Of a stretch of DNA of 64,000 nucleotides, positions 47,001 through 58,190 are shown piece by piece. Position numbers and translations under genes: made by a program. The notes below the pieces were generated by a model. It saw nothing but the letters and a program-made list of their open reading frames with translations, was not told where the DNA came from and made no database searches. The DNA is from Axinella damicornis (lineage: Eukaryota > Porifera > Demospongiae > Axinellida > Axinellidae), in the NCBI GenBank assembly GCA_963931865.1, contig OZ007513.1:11247467-11311466 (forward strand). Reading direction: 5' to 3'. Position 1 is the stretch's first letter, and each line of letters begins with the position of its first letter.

Positions 47001-47533
47001 GTGGTGGGTGGACAGTGTTCCAGCGCAGAGTGGATGGATCAGTCGACTTTTATCGCAGGTGGACTGATTATCAGCAAGGGTTTGGAATCCTTAGTGGAGA
47101 GTTCTGGCTGGGTCTGGACAAGATACACCGTCTAACACCTACTGCTACTCAGCTACGAATTGATATGCAGGACTTTGAAGGAAACTCACGTTATGTGCAA
47201 TACTCAAGTTTCAGTGTGGGAGATTCAGTATCCAAATACACTCAGTCAGTATCAGGATACAGTGGAACTGCAGGAGACTCTCTTAGTGCAGGTCCTTATA
47301 ACCACAATGGACACAAGTTTTCCACAAGGGACCTGGACAATGATGCCTCTAGTTCGCACTGTGCACACGCTTATAAAGGTGCCTGGTGGTATAGAAGTTG
47401 CCACTATTCAAATCTCAACGGTCTCTACCACGGTGGGCCACACTCCTCCTTTGCTGATGGTGTGAACTGGCAGGCATGGAGGGGATACCACTACTCCCTT
47501 AAATTCACAGAGATGAAATTGAGGAAGAACTGA
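44044..47533 (+). pseudogene. Gene F: doubled coil exons, nonsense codon in FReD
   Basis: Exons 44044-44137, 44242-44373, 44441-44584, 44934-45146 (coil a), 45367-45558 (coil b), 46884-47533 (FReD), all phase 1. Exon 3 is longer than in paralogues (48 codons) with an internal repeat VQDKLGNVQDKLENINLKM. Two complete coil exons follow each other; using both would give the longest stalk of the array. The CCP exon is missing: only flank-like remnants around 46330-46390 remain. In the FReD exon the codon matching CAA in GQTTSG is TAA (46922-46924), only 13 codons in, giving a 271-residue product with a coil and no lectin domain. The remaining FReD frame (to 47533) is otherwise intact, with CNMDTDGGGWTVFQRR, RDLDND and CHYSNLNG. 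It is either a young pseudogene or a gene for a truncated stalk. Confidence 0.8.
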
Positions 47534-47697
47534 ACACCTGAATATGTTCACTGACGTGTGCATTATGTTTAGCAGCATGTAGTCATCTCCAGTCACGTGT
47601 CTCCAGTAGTCATTTCTTTACTGTACACACATAGCTATATTATGACCTTCCTGTGAAACATTTTATATGCAGAAAACTTTGAGCACATTCCTTCCTA

Positions 47698-48187
47698 TTA
47701 GCCTATTCCCACCCAATGACGTCATATGGCGTCATGAGACTTTCAGCTTCATGATGTCACATCCGGCAATGTCCTTGGGAGAAAGGGCGGGGCAGGGGGA
47801 GGTGGGTGGTGCACCCAAAGGGTGCAAACAGCATGGCCGCGTCTGGGCTCAGCTTTGAACAGCCCTTGGTTGGAGCCGGGTAGGCCATTTCTTGGGTTTT
47901 ATGCATAAATGGGCCTAGAAAACAGTGGTCTCACCTTGCAGAGCCTCGAATTCCAGTGTTCAAGGCTGATATTTCTGCTAGAGTGAGTTACCATCGCCGG
48001 AGCATCTTGATCACGTACATGTTAACGAGTGGGTGTGGTCAGAATCATGAAAGTGGAAAGCATGGCTGTGTGCAATTCTGTGTGAAGCTTTGAGCGTGAA
48101 AACTGATGGGAACCTTATCTAGGGTATGTTTAAGTAGATTACAAGCAAAAAACTGACCTCCATAATCTGTGGGTGGTAAAGGGTTAA
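47698..48187. mobile_element. Diverged relative of the piggyBac-like MITE
   Basis: Starts TTAGCCTATTCCCACC and ends GGTGGTAAAGGGTTAA, so its termini correspond to TTAACCC...GGGTTAA. It shares a subterminal TGACGTC...GGCGTCAT motif with the five MITE copies but not their interior. Paralogous flanks (TTCCTATTGAGGCTC) read through the site. Similar interior sequence (GAGACTTT.AGCT, GAGGAGGTGGGTGG-type, CATGGCCG) recurs at about 57030-57300. Confidence 0.6.
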
Positions 48188-48607
48188 GGCTCCACATCAC
48201 CTCAATCTGAATGCAATTTTGGACTCCATCTCAAAGTTGGACATAAACGTCTAGACTCTCTACACTGGATCTACGTACAACACTCCAGATAATGATCGAA
48301 CCTCAGCAGAATTTCATCATTTCAACACAGTATCTAGCTACAGTGCTGAAAAAGTTCTCACTCCAGGAATCTACTGTTGCAGTAATGTTGAAAATGTCAC
48401 ACTCCAGGCACTGCAGCAGGCTTCCTTATTTGGTGTTGGTCTGGTATTGGGACAATTTGCTCATGCATCCACTTGCAGCAATGATTGAAGAATCACTGCC
48501 CCAGGCATCTGTTCAAGCACCAAGTCAAACCTTCTCCAGGCCAGCCCTCCCAGTCAAATACCTGGGATGACTGTATTCCCATGCAGTTTTTAGTGACATC
48601 TATCCTA

Positions 48608-49660
48608 ACCATACCATCAACGGATGATCTGTGGATGGGCCATGGATTCACTGTATTCCTGGGATACTTTACTGGAGGGTCTGGCAACCATGCCATCCAT
48701 GGATGGGCCATGGATTCATTGTATTCCTGGGATACTCGTCTGGCAACCATGCTATCCACGGATGATCCATGGATGCATGGGCCATGGGTTCATTGTATTC
48801 CTGGGATACTTTACTGGAGGGTCTGGCAACCATGCCATCAACGGATGATCCGTGGATGGGCCATGGGATTCACTGCATTCCTAGGATACTTACAGCCCGT
48901 TTACACTAGCGCCCTGGATCAATCCAGCTCGAACTGGTTCGAATTATCTCGTAATGTAAACACGAACCGAACCGCCCCGATCCGCTCCGTACTGGACCAC
49001 CAAACTCCTTCGAACTGGTTCGACCCGGAGCGCTCCCGCCCCAAGTGTAAACGGAATCGAACCTGTTGGTAGGGCGTGGACGGGGGGCGTGACGGTTGCC
49101 TATAGTATCCGAACCAGATCACGAAGGGTTCGGTTTCGAGACGAGGGGTTGTCATGGTGTTGTATATCGAACATGACTAGTCTCGTGAGAATGCGGTCTG
49201 GGCCTGTGACTAATCATGAACTTCGACCCCGAATCACACGTACATGGAGCGCTCGGGCAGCGTAGTGTAAACGCACCGCCCAGATCGATCTGCATCGAAC
49301 CGGAGCGAATCCATCCTTCTCAGTCTGTAGTGTAAACGGGCTGTAAGCCTCATTCCCAGGGGCCTGGGAACGAGGTTATGGGATACTTAACTGGAGGGTT
49401 CTGGCAACCATGCCATCCACGGATGATCCATGGATGGGCCATGGTATTCTTGGGTTACTTTACTGGAGGGCCTGGCATATCCATGCCATCAACGGATGAT
49501 CCGTGGATGGGACATGGGTTCATTGTATTCCTGGCACGGATACTTAGGCTCCTTTCCAGGGGCCTGGGAACGAGGTTATAGGATACTTTACTGGAGGGCC
49601 TGGCAACCATGCCATCAACGGATGATCCCTGCATGGATGGGACATGGGTAGCCATGGATA
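48608..49660 (+). repeat. 78-bp tandem repeats split by a MITE
   Basis: Units of about 78 bp (GGATACTTTACTGGAGGGTC, TGGCAACCATGCCATCAACG, GATGATCCGTGGATGGGCCA, TGGGTTCATTGTATTCCT) occur at 48608-48892 and 49380-49660, some truncated. Open frames rich in Trp/Met/Pro across them are artefacts. Confidence 0.85.
48893..49343. mobile_element. 451-bp MITE with perfect terminal inverted repeats
   Basis: Bases 48891-48908 (TACAGCCCGTTTACACTA) are exactly complementary to 49328-49345. If the TA on each side is the target duplication, the element is 48893-49343. Internal GTGTAAACG-type motifs repeat near both ends, and CGAACTGGTTCGA palindromes lie in the left half. It inserted at GGATACTTA of a 78-bp repeat. 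No transposase; a TA duplication is compatible with Tc1/mariner-like mobilisation, but that is not proven. Confidence 0.85.
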
Positions 49661-49688
49661 CATTTGACATGCACATGCACAATGAGCC

Positions 49689-50298
49689 TTAACCCTTTAA
49701 GCCCTATTGACGTCTATAGGCGTCATTTAGACCCTATGCACTTGTAGGGCTTCTCGCCAGTCCAAAAAGACACCAAAAAGTCTTCAGAGGGCCTAGGGAT
49801 GACTTAAAGGCACGAACTCAAAAATTTGGTCAGATTTCGGCGCGCCTCCCCCACTAAACGTACAAGCGGGGGGGTTTCGAAGGGGGGGCGGCAGCCCCCC
49901 CTTCGGCCTGCGGTAGGCGTTTTTTGATTTTAATGAGATTCATTGACCCAAGAATTTTTGATTCTAATGATATTCATAGACCCCACCCAGGGCCTCAAGA
50001 AAACCTGCAAATTGGTGGTGTAAGGTGTGCCATCAGTCAGATCTGGCCCAAGTTTAGGGAAATGCTGGGCGAAAATCCGGCTGACATCCACCTTTGACCT
50101 CCGATTGCTGGCCTTGTGGGGGGTCATGAATATCATTAACGGTATTGCCAGAGGGGTCTCTCCATGTGTGCGGGCCCCACCAAGTTTGGCCGCTGAGGAG
50201 CGAATGCTGTGGGAGAGGAGCACCTACGAAAGTGGTGTGCGCTGAATGCATGAAAATGTGTTGTCTTGGTGGAAAGAATTCGGTGGTTAAAGGGTTAA
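49689..50298 (+). mobile_element. piggyBac-like MITE, copy 4 (left half of dimer 2)
   Basis: TTAA on both sides, CCCTTTAA inverted termini, about 600 bp. Private variants TAGACCCTATGCAC, TTCGGCCTGCGG and GTGGAAAGAATTCGG are shared only with copy 5. Confidence 0.9.
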
Positions 50299-50412
50299 TA
50301 TGTGCATGGAGGATCAATGAATCTCATTAAAAATCGGCAAACCATCCCAAACTGGCACACAGTGCAAGTCTAGGCCGTTTTGAGGGCCCATTCTCACCAA
50401 CTATGAATCTCA
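50299..50412. repeat. Spacer of MITE dimer 2
   Basis: Same 114-bp spacer as 28885-28998, with about five substitutions (for example CCATCCCAAACTGGCACAC against CCATGCCAAACTGGCTCAC). Confidence 0.9.
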
Positions 50413-51022
50413 TTAACCCTTTAAGCCCTATTGACGTCTATAGGCGTCATTTAGACCCTATGCACTTGTAGGGCTTCTCGCCAGTCCAAAAAGACACCAA
50501 AAAGTCTTCAGAGGGCCTAGGGATGACTTAAAGGCACGAACTCAAAAATTTGGTCAGATTTCGGCGCGCCTCCCCCACTAAACGTACAAGCGGGGGGGTT
50601 TCGAAGGGGGGGCGGCAGCCCCCCCTTCGGCCTGCGGTAGGCGTTTTTTGATTTTAATGAGATTCATTGACCCAAGAATTTTTGATTCTAATGATATTCA
50701 TAGACCCCACCCAGGGCCTCAAGAAAACCTGCAAATTGGTGGTGTAAGGTGTGCCATCAGTCAGATCTGGCCCAAGTTTAGGGAAATGCTGGGCGAAAAT
50801 CCGGCTGACATCCACCTTTGACCTCCGATTGCTGGCCTTGTGGGGGGTCATGAATATCATTAACGGTATTGCCAGAGGGGTCTCTCCATGTGTGCGGGCC
50901 CCACCAAGTTTGGCCGCTGAGGAGCGAATGCTGTGGGAGAGGAGCACCTACGAAAGTGGTGTGCGCTGAATGCATGAAAATGTGTTGTCTTGGTGGAAAG
51001 AATTCGGTGGTTAAAGGGTTAA
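50413..51022 (+). mobile_element. piggyBac-like MITE, copy 5 (right half of dimer 2)
   Basis: Essentially identical to copy 4 over its whole length, with TTAA at both ends. Internal frames on either strand are short and frameshifted relative to copy 1. Confidence 0.9.
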
Positions 51023-51487
51023 TTGGATATACGTACCTCAAAGTTATAGTGGCTATTCTAAGTAGTAGTATGCTAGTTTGTGGCAAGCTTAGACATGAGT
51101 GTTTAAGTGGGGTGGTTGAAGTGCCTTGTGAGACTTCAAAGTTGCGAAAACCAATGGGATCATGCACTGCTCAGTGTAAATGCTGCTGTTTGTGTGTGAC
51201 AGATTCACACAATTTTGAAGTAGCCTGTTTGAAGAAGAAGCTGATTCTGTTTGTTTGGTGTCTTTCTGGTTCGGTACTTTTGTGATGCTTTTCCCAACAC
51301 TGTCTTCTTGAAGATACATGGACCGTTTTTGAGACATTTCCCTACGTACGAGTGTATACAGACTCTATGATCAAATGCATACTTTATTGTGCTCGCTAAA
51401 ATTAGCACCCGCAATCAATACTAGCCTTAAAGTATACAAGGCTATGTTATATGCAGCAGGACAAGCATATAATAGTTTTATACGTAC

Positions 51488-52651
51488 CTTCACAGCGACA
51501 CTGTGCCCAGCCTCCACCGTCAGGAACAAAGCACTCCTCCCATCAGCGTCCACCTGCGTCATGTCCGCATCATCGCACAGGCAATCGATCGCATCCTTCT
51601 TCCCATAAGCTGCTGCGGTTAGCAGCGGTGTGCGACCCTGATTGTCGACAGCATTCAAGGTTTCTTCACTGAAATCACATCTGTAGATGAATAAGTATGG
51701 TTGCAACATGATGGAAGGGCATTGGTTGGTACTGGGTGGGCTGTTTCTCTCCTTTACATGAAACGGGCCAAGAATCCACCTTGTACATGTAAGGCCTCCT
51801 TTTCTGACAATGAAGCTTATTCTGAATCCGGACGGGCAGTCGTTAGCTGAGGGCCATGACTATTGAAAGCTCATTAATGAGTGGGCATGGTTAGAGTCAT
51901 GAATGTGCTACATGGACAATTGCGTGAAATTTGGAGGCTAAACCCGTACATATATGGAATCCATATAGGCCCTCCAGAGAAAAAGAAATGTACTAGGAGC
52001 TTGAGCTGGTCTGCATGGTATACAGAGTCTGCAAGCAACAAACTCACATTCATATTCATTTTACAACTCACTCCTCCAAAAGTGTGTCTATCACCATCTC
52101 CTTGTTCAGCTGAGCAGCAAGATGGAGGGGGCTGGCTCCCTCTTTATTCTTAGCATTGATATCTATACATAGTAGCAGATACGATTACATCATTATATCA
52201 GCAACAGCAGTACGATAAAGAATTTGATACAAAGCAGACTTTTACATGCAGTTCTTGAAAAAAATATGTAAGTCCTCATTCTAAACTGTTGCTATAATGT
52301 GCTCACCAACCTCGAGGCCAGGCTCGCACACATCATTTGTGCACACGCTCGCTCAGATAGCACATTCGCATGCAGATGCACTCGCTTGTGTGGGCATGCT
52401 CCAACACACACACTCATATATTCATGCACAAGCGATCAGCATTGACTACTCCACGTTGGTATATGCACAGCATGCTCTCGAAAGCACTTAATATGTGAGA
52501 ACTTGCAAGGGCACCTCAAACGCACATTCGAGGACTAGGTTTCGGGACATGCTATATATACACTAGATGTACGTACCTGCTCCTTTCTCAATCAACTTTC
52601 TTGTGAGCTTCACGCCCGTCTGCCCTTTGTGGTCTGGTCTAAGAGTACCTT
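51488..52651 (-). pseudogene. Ankyrin-repeat gene fragment, three exons
   Basis: Minus-strand exons 52651-52577, 52162-52072 and 51680-51488 join in a continuous frame with GT-AG introns. They encode RPDHKGQTGVKLTRKLIEKG, then ADINAKNKEGASPLHLAAQL, KEMVIDTLLEE, AVDNQGRTPLLTAAAYGKKD and VDADGRSALFLTVEAGHSVA: about three to four ankyrin repeats. No start codon lies upstream (a hAT element occupies 52922-53588) and no further exon follows cleanly; a reading such as LVLIAGANFSEHNK at 51380-51440 looks ankyrin-like but is out of phase with any visible acceptor. The piece resembles the N-terminal ankyrin region of TRPA-type channels, like the pieces at 54851-62946, and is probably a fragment of a second copy. 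It could also be part of a longer gene whose other exons I missed. Confidence 0.6.
51720..52010. repeat. Diverged TTAA-element relative in an ankyrin-gene intron
   Basis: The segment with GAGTGGGCATGGTTAGAGTC, ATGAATGTGCTACATGGACA and GCGTGAAATTTGGAGGCTA matches part of the element at 47698-48187 (GAGTGGGTGTGGTCAGAATC ... GTGTGAAGCTTTGAGCGTG). Ends not defined. Confidence 0.4.
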
Positions 52652-54850
52652 CTGTTACAGTATTTTAGCAACCACGTGACTACTCTGAGGACGTCTGACA
52701 GGGTCAAAAGGCAGAGCTCTCAACTCTCACGCATTATGCGTGAGTCTCATGCATTTCACCAGCAACTCACGCTCTCACGCATAGCGGCCTGATTCTCACG
52801 CAATCCGTTATTCCAGGCAGCCTCTTCCCAGACTTTTGCACGCTGAGGACAGTTATGCTCGTTCCCATGCAGCAGATGTAAGAGACTACGTAGGGGCGCG
52901 GCGGTCTGGTCTAGAGCTTATTAGGGACAGGCCAATTTAATTAATATGCTCCAAACTTTGCCAATTTTTCTATTCCCGAATTCCCAAAGGTGATCCCATT
53001 ATTCTTTTTATTTTTCCCCATTATTCTCACTTTTATTCCACGAAAAAGTTGTCATTATTACTCTGTACAAACGGTATAAATCAACTTTCAATGCTTGTTG
53101 AACTGCGACATAACTGCATGTGGCCTCCACATAATCCTCCAATGAATTGTTTTGCTGGTCGCCAAAGGAGCGCTTCAAAATGGAGAAGACGCGCTCAGAT
53201 GAAGCGGACGACGGTTGGATCAGGAACAGCTTCTGCACTGCAGACAACCGGTGGTGGGTTCGCGTGTATCCTCCGTTTTTGCCCTAGGTCAGATGGCCGT
53301 GGAGCTCGCAGTTTGTCCAAGAGACTCGGGCACGACGGGCAGGTAGAAGACTCACTCTCAGAGTCATAGCTACTACTGGTGCCAGCCGTGCTGCTAGCGC
53401 TAGCCGTGCCTGTGGCATCTGCGTCCATCTTTACCACGATATATCGTCATGAGGTCACGTCGATCGCTGCAATCTAGCTTACGTGAATGCCATGACGTCA
53501 TATCATGCGGAAACGTGCCCATTATTCTTTTTTCAAAACTTCCACCTATTATTCCCAAAGAAATTCCCGCATAATATGCGTGTCCCTAGAGCTTATGCGC
53601 ATGTACATGTAGGCTGTCTCTGTATCCACACCTCCCAGCACATCCCACAGCATGTATATCATATTATATTATTCTTGCAAACCACAAACTTTTTATGCAT
53701 TTGTAAACTATCCGATTATATCACATAATATTATCATGTTGATAAATACCCTGTCTCATAAGCCTCCCCAGGCTGGTTGCTTTTATGCAAGTGACATAAA
53801 ATTTTGATTGATTGATTGTATAAGCAACAGGTTCGAACGCGCGCCGCACACCTGCATGAGACTACGTATAGTGGAAGTATTACTGAAGAGTTTGTGATTC
53901 CCATGGCTGACAGTGAGGAGGATATCAGTGACACTGGATCATGAGCAACTGCCAGTGCATTACCAAAGAGAACAAAGGTAATTGATGGCACACTATCCAG
54001 TATTCTTACTATCAAACTGGCAAACACAGCTTTGTGTGAACAGTACGAACCATGCAACACAACTATGGCAATAGAACTAGGTAAACATGATGGTTAGCAG
54101 GAAGTTAAAAAATAACAATTTCTGCTACTCTGCAGCAAAAAGAGCTTTACAAGACTTAAATAAAGTTCTGATTTTCTGAAGTATGATGTGCTTGTAATAT
54201 GCCATCAGCAGAATAGTCACATCAGTGTATAAACTCTGCATGGTTGTATACCATCCAGCCTAAATTGTTGTAACATTATGTACACACCTTACAAAGTTTC
54301 AAGCAAAAACTCGATCCTAACCAAAATGAGTTATGGAAAAAACTGCCTATCGGACCCTCTTAAAGATACCCCCATCACCTCACTGGCAGGCAATCTAAAT
54401 CTGCCAGTGGAACATCGATATTATACAAAGTACAGTAATAGGAAGTGTGCTAGATTCCATAATTATTATACGGCAGCTCGATCCCGCGAGTCCGGATCCT
54501 GATCTACTGTACCTAGTGGAGTCTACACCTGGTCCAGGAGATTCCGAGATTGTCACGACCTCACTACGGCCTCCCCTGGCACATTATACGTTTGTGTCAC
54601 CTTATCATTAGTACAATGTAAAAATGCAATAATTATTGCAGTTGTGCTACTATCGCAAAAGATAAGTCTGCCCACGAGTCTGCCTATAGTAACAACACAA
54701 TAGCGAAACAAATGCAAAACATACATCAGACAAAAATAACAGCTGCATGAATATCAGAAGCTTTCTATAAGAATAAGTACATTCGTGGTACATGTAACGT
54801 AACTAGAAAGTTAGCATGATCTAGCATGCAGTGCATGGTTTCTCCCTCCA
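52652..54850. other. Between ankyrin fragment and TRPA-like gene
   Basis: Bases 52922-53588 are a hAT element. Bases 52740-52800 hold short repeats of TCTCACGCATT type, similar to 18340-18410. The remainder (53600-54850) contains no gene I can support; the minus-strand frame at 53734-54060 lacks recognisable domains. Confidence 0.5.
52922..53588 (-). mobile_element. hAT transposon remnant with 8-bp target duplication
   Basis: GAGCTTAT at 52914-52921 and 53589-53596 brackets an element whose ends are TAGGGACA and TGTCCCTA. Minus-strand frames 53437-53195 and 53247-53008 overlap in different phases. The second contains IQPSSASSERVFSILKRSFG followed by DQQNNSLEDYVEATCSY, which matches the C-terminal dimerisation region of hAT transposases. 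The first (acidic Ser-rich, then RPSDLGQKRR) may be the N-terminal part. The catalytic middle is deleted, so it is a non-autonomous deletion derivative, not an active transposase gene. Confidence 0.85.
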
Positions 54851-56784
54851 TTACTGCTGCTTCTGGTCTGGATCGTCTTCCACCGGTATCCCTTGATGCT
54901 TAGCCATGGCCCGCACAAGCCTCTGCAGGCTGTTCAGCTGTTGCTGCAAGCTGCTGATATCTGCACCCATTATCCTCTATTGGTGATCACAAATATGATG
55001 GGTGTTCAGTTAATAGCATGCCAGAATATAATTGTAGTGATAATTATAGCCTGCCATGGATTCTGATGAGCAGGTAGTATCAAATGATCACAGACCCTAC
55101 AGTCCAAATTCAAAGCTCTCTCATGTGATTGGTATAGTCAGGCCTTCAAGGGTAAGTTTTTATACAAGAAGGCAAAAGTTAGAAGGGTTTCACAACAGAC
55201 ATTTTTTCGCATCAGATTGGTACCTCTTCGCAGACGGTCCAGTCATGAATCGCACATCAATCTAAGATTCTTTTTGGCTTGTCATTTGTCTTTGTCAGGA
55301 CAGCAATGGGTTCTGAGACACAGAGAGTTAATATGTGCCCATTATATGCATGTGTGATATACAATTACTGCCGGTCTGGGAACGAGACTACAGGGGTGTG
55401 ACGCTCAAGGAACGGGTAATGCCTACTGAAGGTAATTCAAACCTTACTGCATTCTTTTACACCCTGGGTGATTACTCTATTCAGACGCTGTGGCTTTGCA
55501 CAAAATGCCCTCAACAGCCACCACTGCACGTCACGTATAGTTCGAGGTGTACCTTTTGTGTTTCCCCGATCTCCTCCTGTTTAGCTGTCATTTCAGTCAC
55601 CGCTTTCATGACATCATTCTGCAAAAGTGTTCATGACAGTGTCATTTCATTTGTCAACATACAGTCATGTCTATAGATCTGAACTGAGACTAGTCACAAG
55701 CACATGACACGAGGCTCCCAGACAAGGCAGTGAAGGAGCAGCGACCCAGCAATATGGACTCTTGTGCGTGTAATAAATTGTTGTTGGATGCTGGATCTAA
55801 ACCTTGACAGGTAATGAGCTACTTACCTGAGCAACTATGGTCTCATAGAGAATGAATGGGGCACTTGTTCTGTGTACATAGCTCAACATAGCCTATAGAA
55901 CTTGCAGCACTCTGTAAGTATCTTTAGAACAAGAAACCGATTGTATCACCTGATGCTTATCATTATAACGTCAACATGACTGACCTAGACCTTACTGCAT
56001 GAGTATCATTACTGTTTTGGAGGCTAAAGATGCCCTCAACAGCCACCTCTGCACGCCATGCAGTTGAGATTTACCTTTTGCTTCTCCCCCATCTCCTCCT
56101 GTTTAGCTGAGAGGTCGCTCACGGCTTTCATCACATCTTTCTGCAAATGTGTATGTGACAAATTCTTTTATGTCATGCACCTGGACTGCTATTAAATTTT
56201 CATGCTATTTCACATAGTGTGATATAGCAGCATATCATCCAGGATCAATATTTTTCTTGCCATGGGAGAGGGGTGGGTGGGGGAAGCTCAGCACTTGGAG
56301 TGGTGCATGTGGGCACGCTAAGCGCCCACGTCTACGGGGGGTCTATGAGCATGCCCTCCCAGGAAATGTTCTAGGACTGAAGTACTATGAGAGCATCTCA
56401 TGACGTGTCGTCATTACAACTGTATGTGCTTTTCTCCATCCCTGTCTTTTCACCAAGTTAACTAGCATCTGTTTGAGGAGGAGCTTTCCCCACTGGATGA
56501 AACCCTGATCAGTATATACCATGGTAAGTCATTATGGTACTGTTTGGGTGGTAATCCCCACAGCATGCATGACCAGTACAGCGGGAGACGTACCTGAGAC
56601 TCATGCAGTTTCTTCTCCATCTCCTCCTGCTTTCTGTTCACTGCTTTCATTTGCTGTTCAAGTTTATCAGTCACATCTCTCTGCACAGATTAGAAACAGA
56701 CTAATTTGTGAACATCATCTTGTTATTACCACAGACTCAGCAAAGGATGTCAATACACCAATTAATGCGCCAGATATTGGCTGC

Positions 56785-56787
<3 letters not shown>

Positions 56788-56820
<33 letters not shown>
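56788..56820 (+). repeat. Poly-C run in TRPA-like intron
   Basis: About 33 C residues between coiled-coil exons. On the gene's own strand it is a G run, so it is not a polypyrimidine tract there. Confidence 0.95.
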
Positions 56821-57854
56821 ACCCCAAATGAAACCTTGTGTTATGTACCTGCAGAGCATTAGCTTGTTCCTTAGCTTTCAGTTCCTCCTTCTCCTTCTGA
56901 GTCTCCTGGAGAACAATGGTACATGCAAAACTTCATAGCAACATAGAAATCTGCAACAGTCGATGTCCGGACATCAGCTACACTAGTAGCTGTTCACTGC
57001 AAAGAGTCATTGTTTGAGTAGTGAATTTATGCACCATGAGACTTTTAGCTACTGACGTCACTTCCTGCAGTGGCCTTGGGAGATAGGCTCTTCACCAGCA
57101 GAAAGGGTGGACAGGAGGAGGTGGGTGGGTGTTGGCACATGGCCGTGTTGGGACATGGCCGTGTTGGCGGAACGTGGCTATAGAAATCCTTCGGATCGTC
57201 AGCACCGGGTGGCCCATTTGTATGCACAATGGAGTTACAAACCAGCCCTCTCACCTTTCAGGGCAGTGATTTATCAGCTAGGATGGGTTGGCCATAACTA
57301 CACTGCCTTGACCAGTACTGGTACACTATACTCAGAACACAGATGGTTGGTTTTGCCTACCATGGGATTGAGGACTTTGCTGATGTTTTCCCACAACATG
57401 TACGGCTGTCCACCCCAGAGGCTAATTGTAACTGATTGCCACCACGATATCCTCTTTTGAACAACAATCTCTTGTCTTCTTTCAGTGTCAAACCACCTCC
57501 TTAGTCTTTTGGGTAACCAGTATACCACACCCAAGACCATCTCCTCTACAGACAAGACCATTTCCAACTGTGAAATGAACAAACAGACCAATAAGTGAAT
57601 CACAACTGGAACATAACAGCACACAAGCAATCTATGTGTACTAACCGTGCAAAGATATTTGTAAGGAATACTATAGCTGATAGCTGTTATTACAGTTGTC
57701 ACCGCCCATAGGGTGGGGTCCTACTTTTGGACTTGCAGGTAGCCGTAGCTGAAATTGTACGCACACATGGCTATGAAGGGTGAATCCCATGTAATCATTA
57801 TCCAAGTTGCCAGACTTTACAACTGAGCAGCCACATTTGCACCGGGACAACTAG

Positions 57855-58190
57855 GTGTACGTTAGCCTCATTCCCAGGCCGCGTAGGAGGCCATGTGAAC
57901 AAGGCTAGGTGTACGTTAGCCTCATTCCCAGGCCGCGTAGGAGGCCATGTGAACAAGGCTAGGTGTACGTTAGCCTCATTCCCAGGCCGCGTAGGAGGCC
58001 ATGTGAACAAGGCTAGGTGTACGTTAGCCTCATTCCCAGGCCGCGTAGGAGGCCATGTGAACAAGGCTAGGTGTACGTTAGCCTCATTCCCAGGCCGCGT
58101 AGGAGGCCATGTGAACAAGGCTAGGTGTACGTTAGCCTCATTCCCAGGCCGCGTAGGAGGCCATGTGAACAAGGCTAGGTGTACGTATGT
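57855..58190 (+). repeat. 54-bp tandem repeat, six units
   Basis: Six almost perfect 54-bp units (GCCTCATTCCCAGGCCGCGT, AGGAGGCCATGTGAACAAGG, CTAGGTGTACGTTA) lie in the intron between the second and third mapped TRPA-like exons. The 18-codon repeat frames on both strands are artefacts of the unit length. Confidence 0.95.

Larger units (their letters stand above)
47534..49688. other. Gene F 3' flank with nested repeats
   Basis: The family 3' flank is interrupted by a diverged TTAA-type element (47698-48187) and resumes at 48188 (GGCTCCACATCACCTCAATC, then CCAGATAATGATCGAACCTCAGCAG) to about 48420. The 78-bp tandem repeats lie at 48608-48892 and 49380-49660, split by a 451-bp MITE and spacer. 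No gene seen. Confidence 0.6.

Noticed and set aside
51375..51672. Plus-strand ORFs over the ankyrin exon
   Set aside because: The minus strand has spliced ankyrin repeats with continuous phase; the plus frames are shadows.
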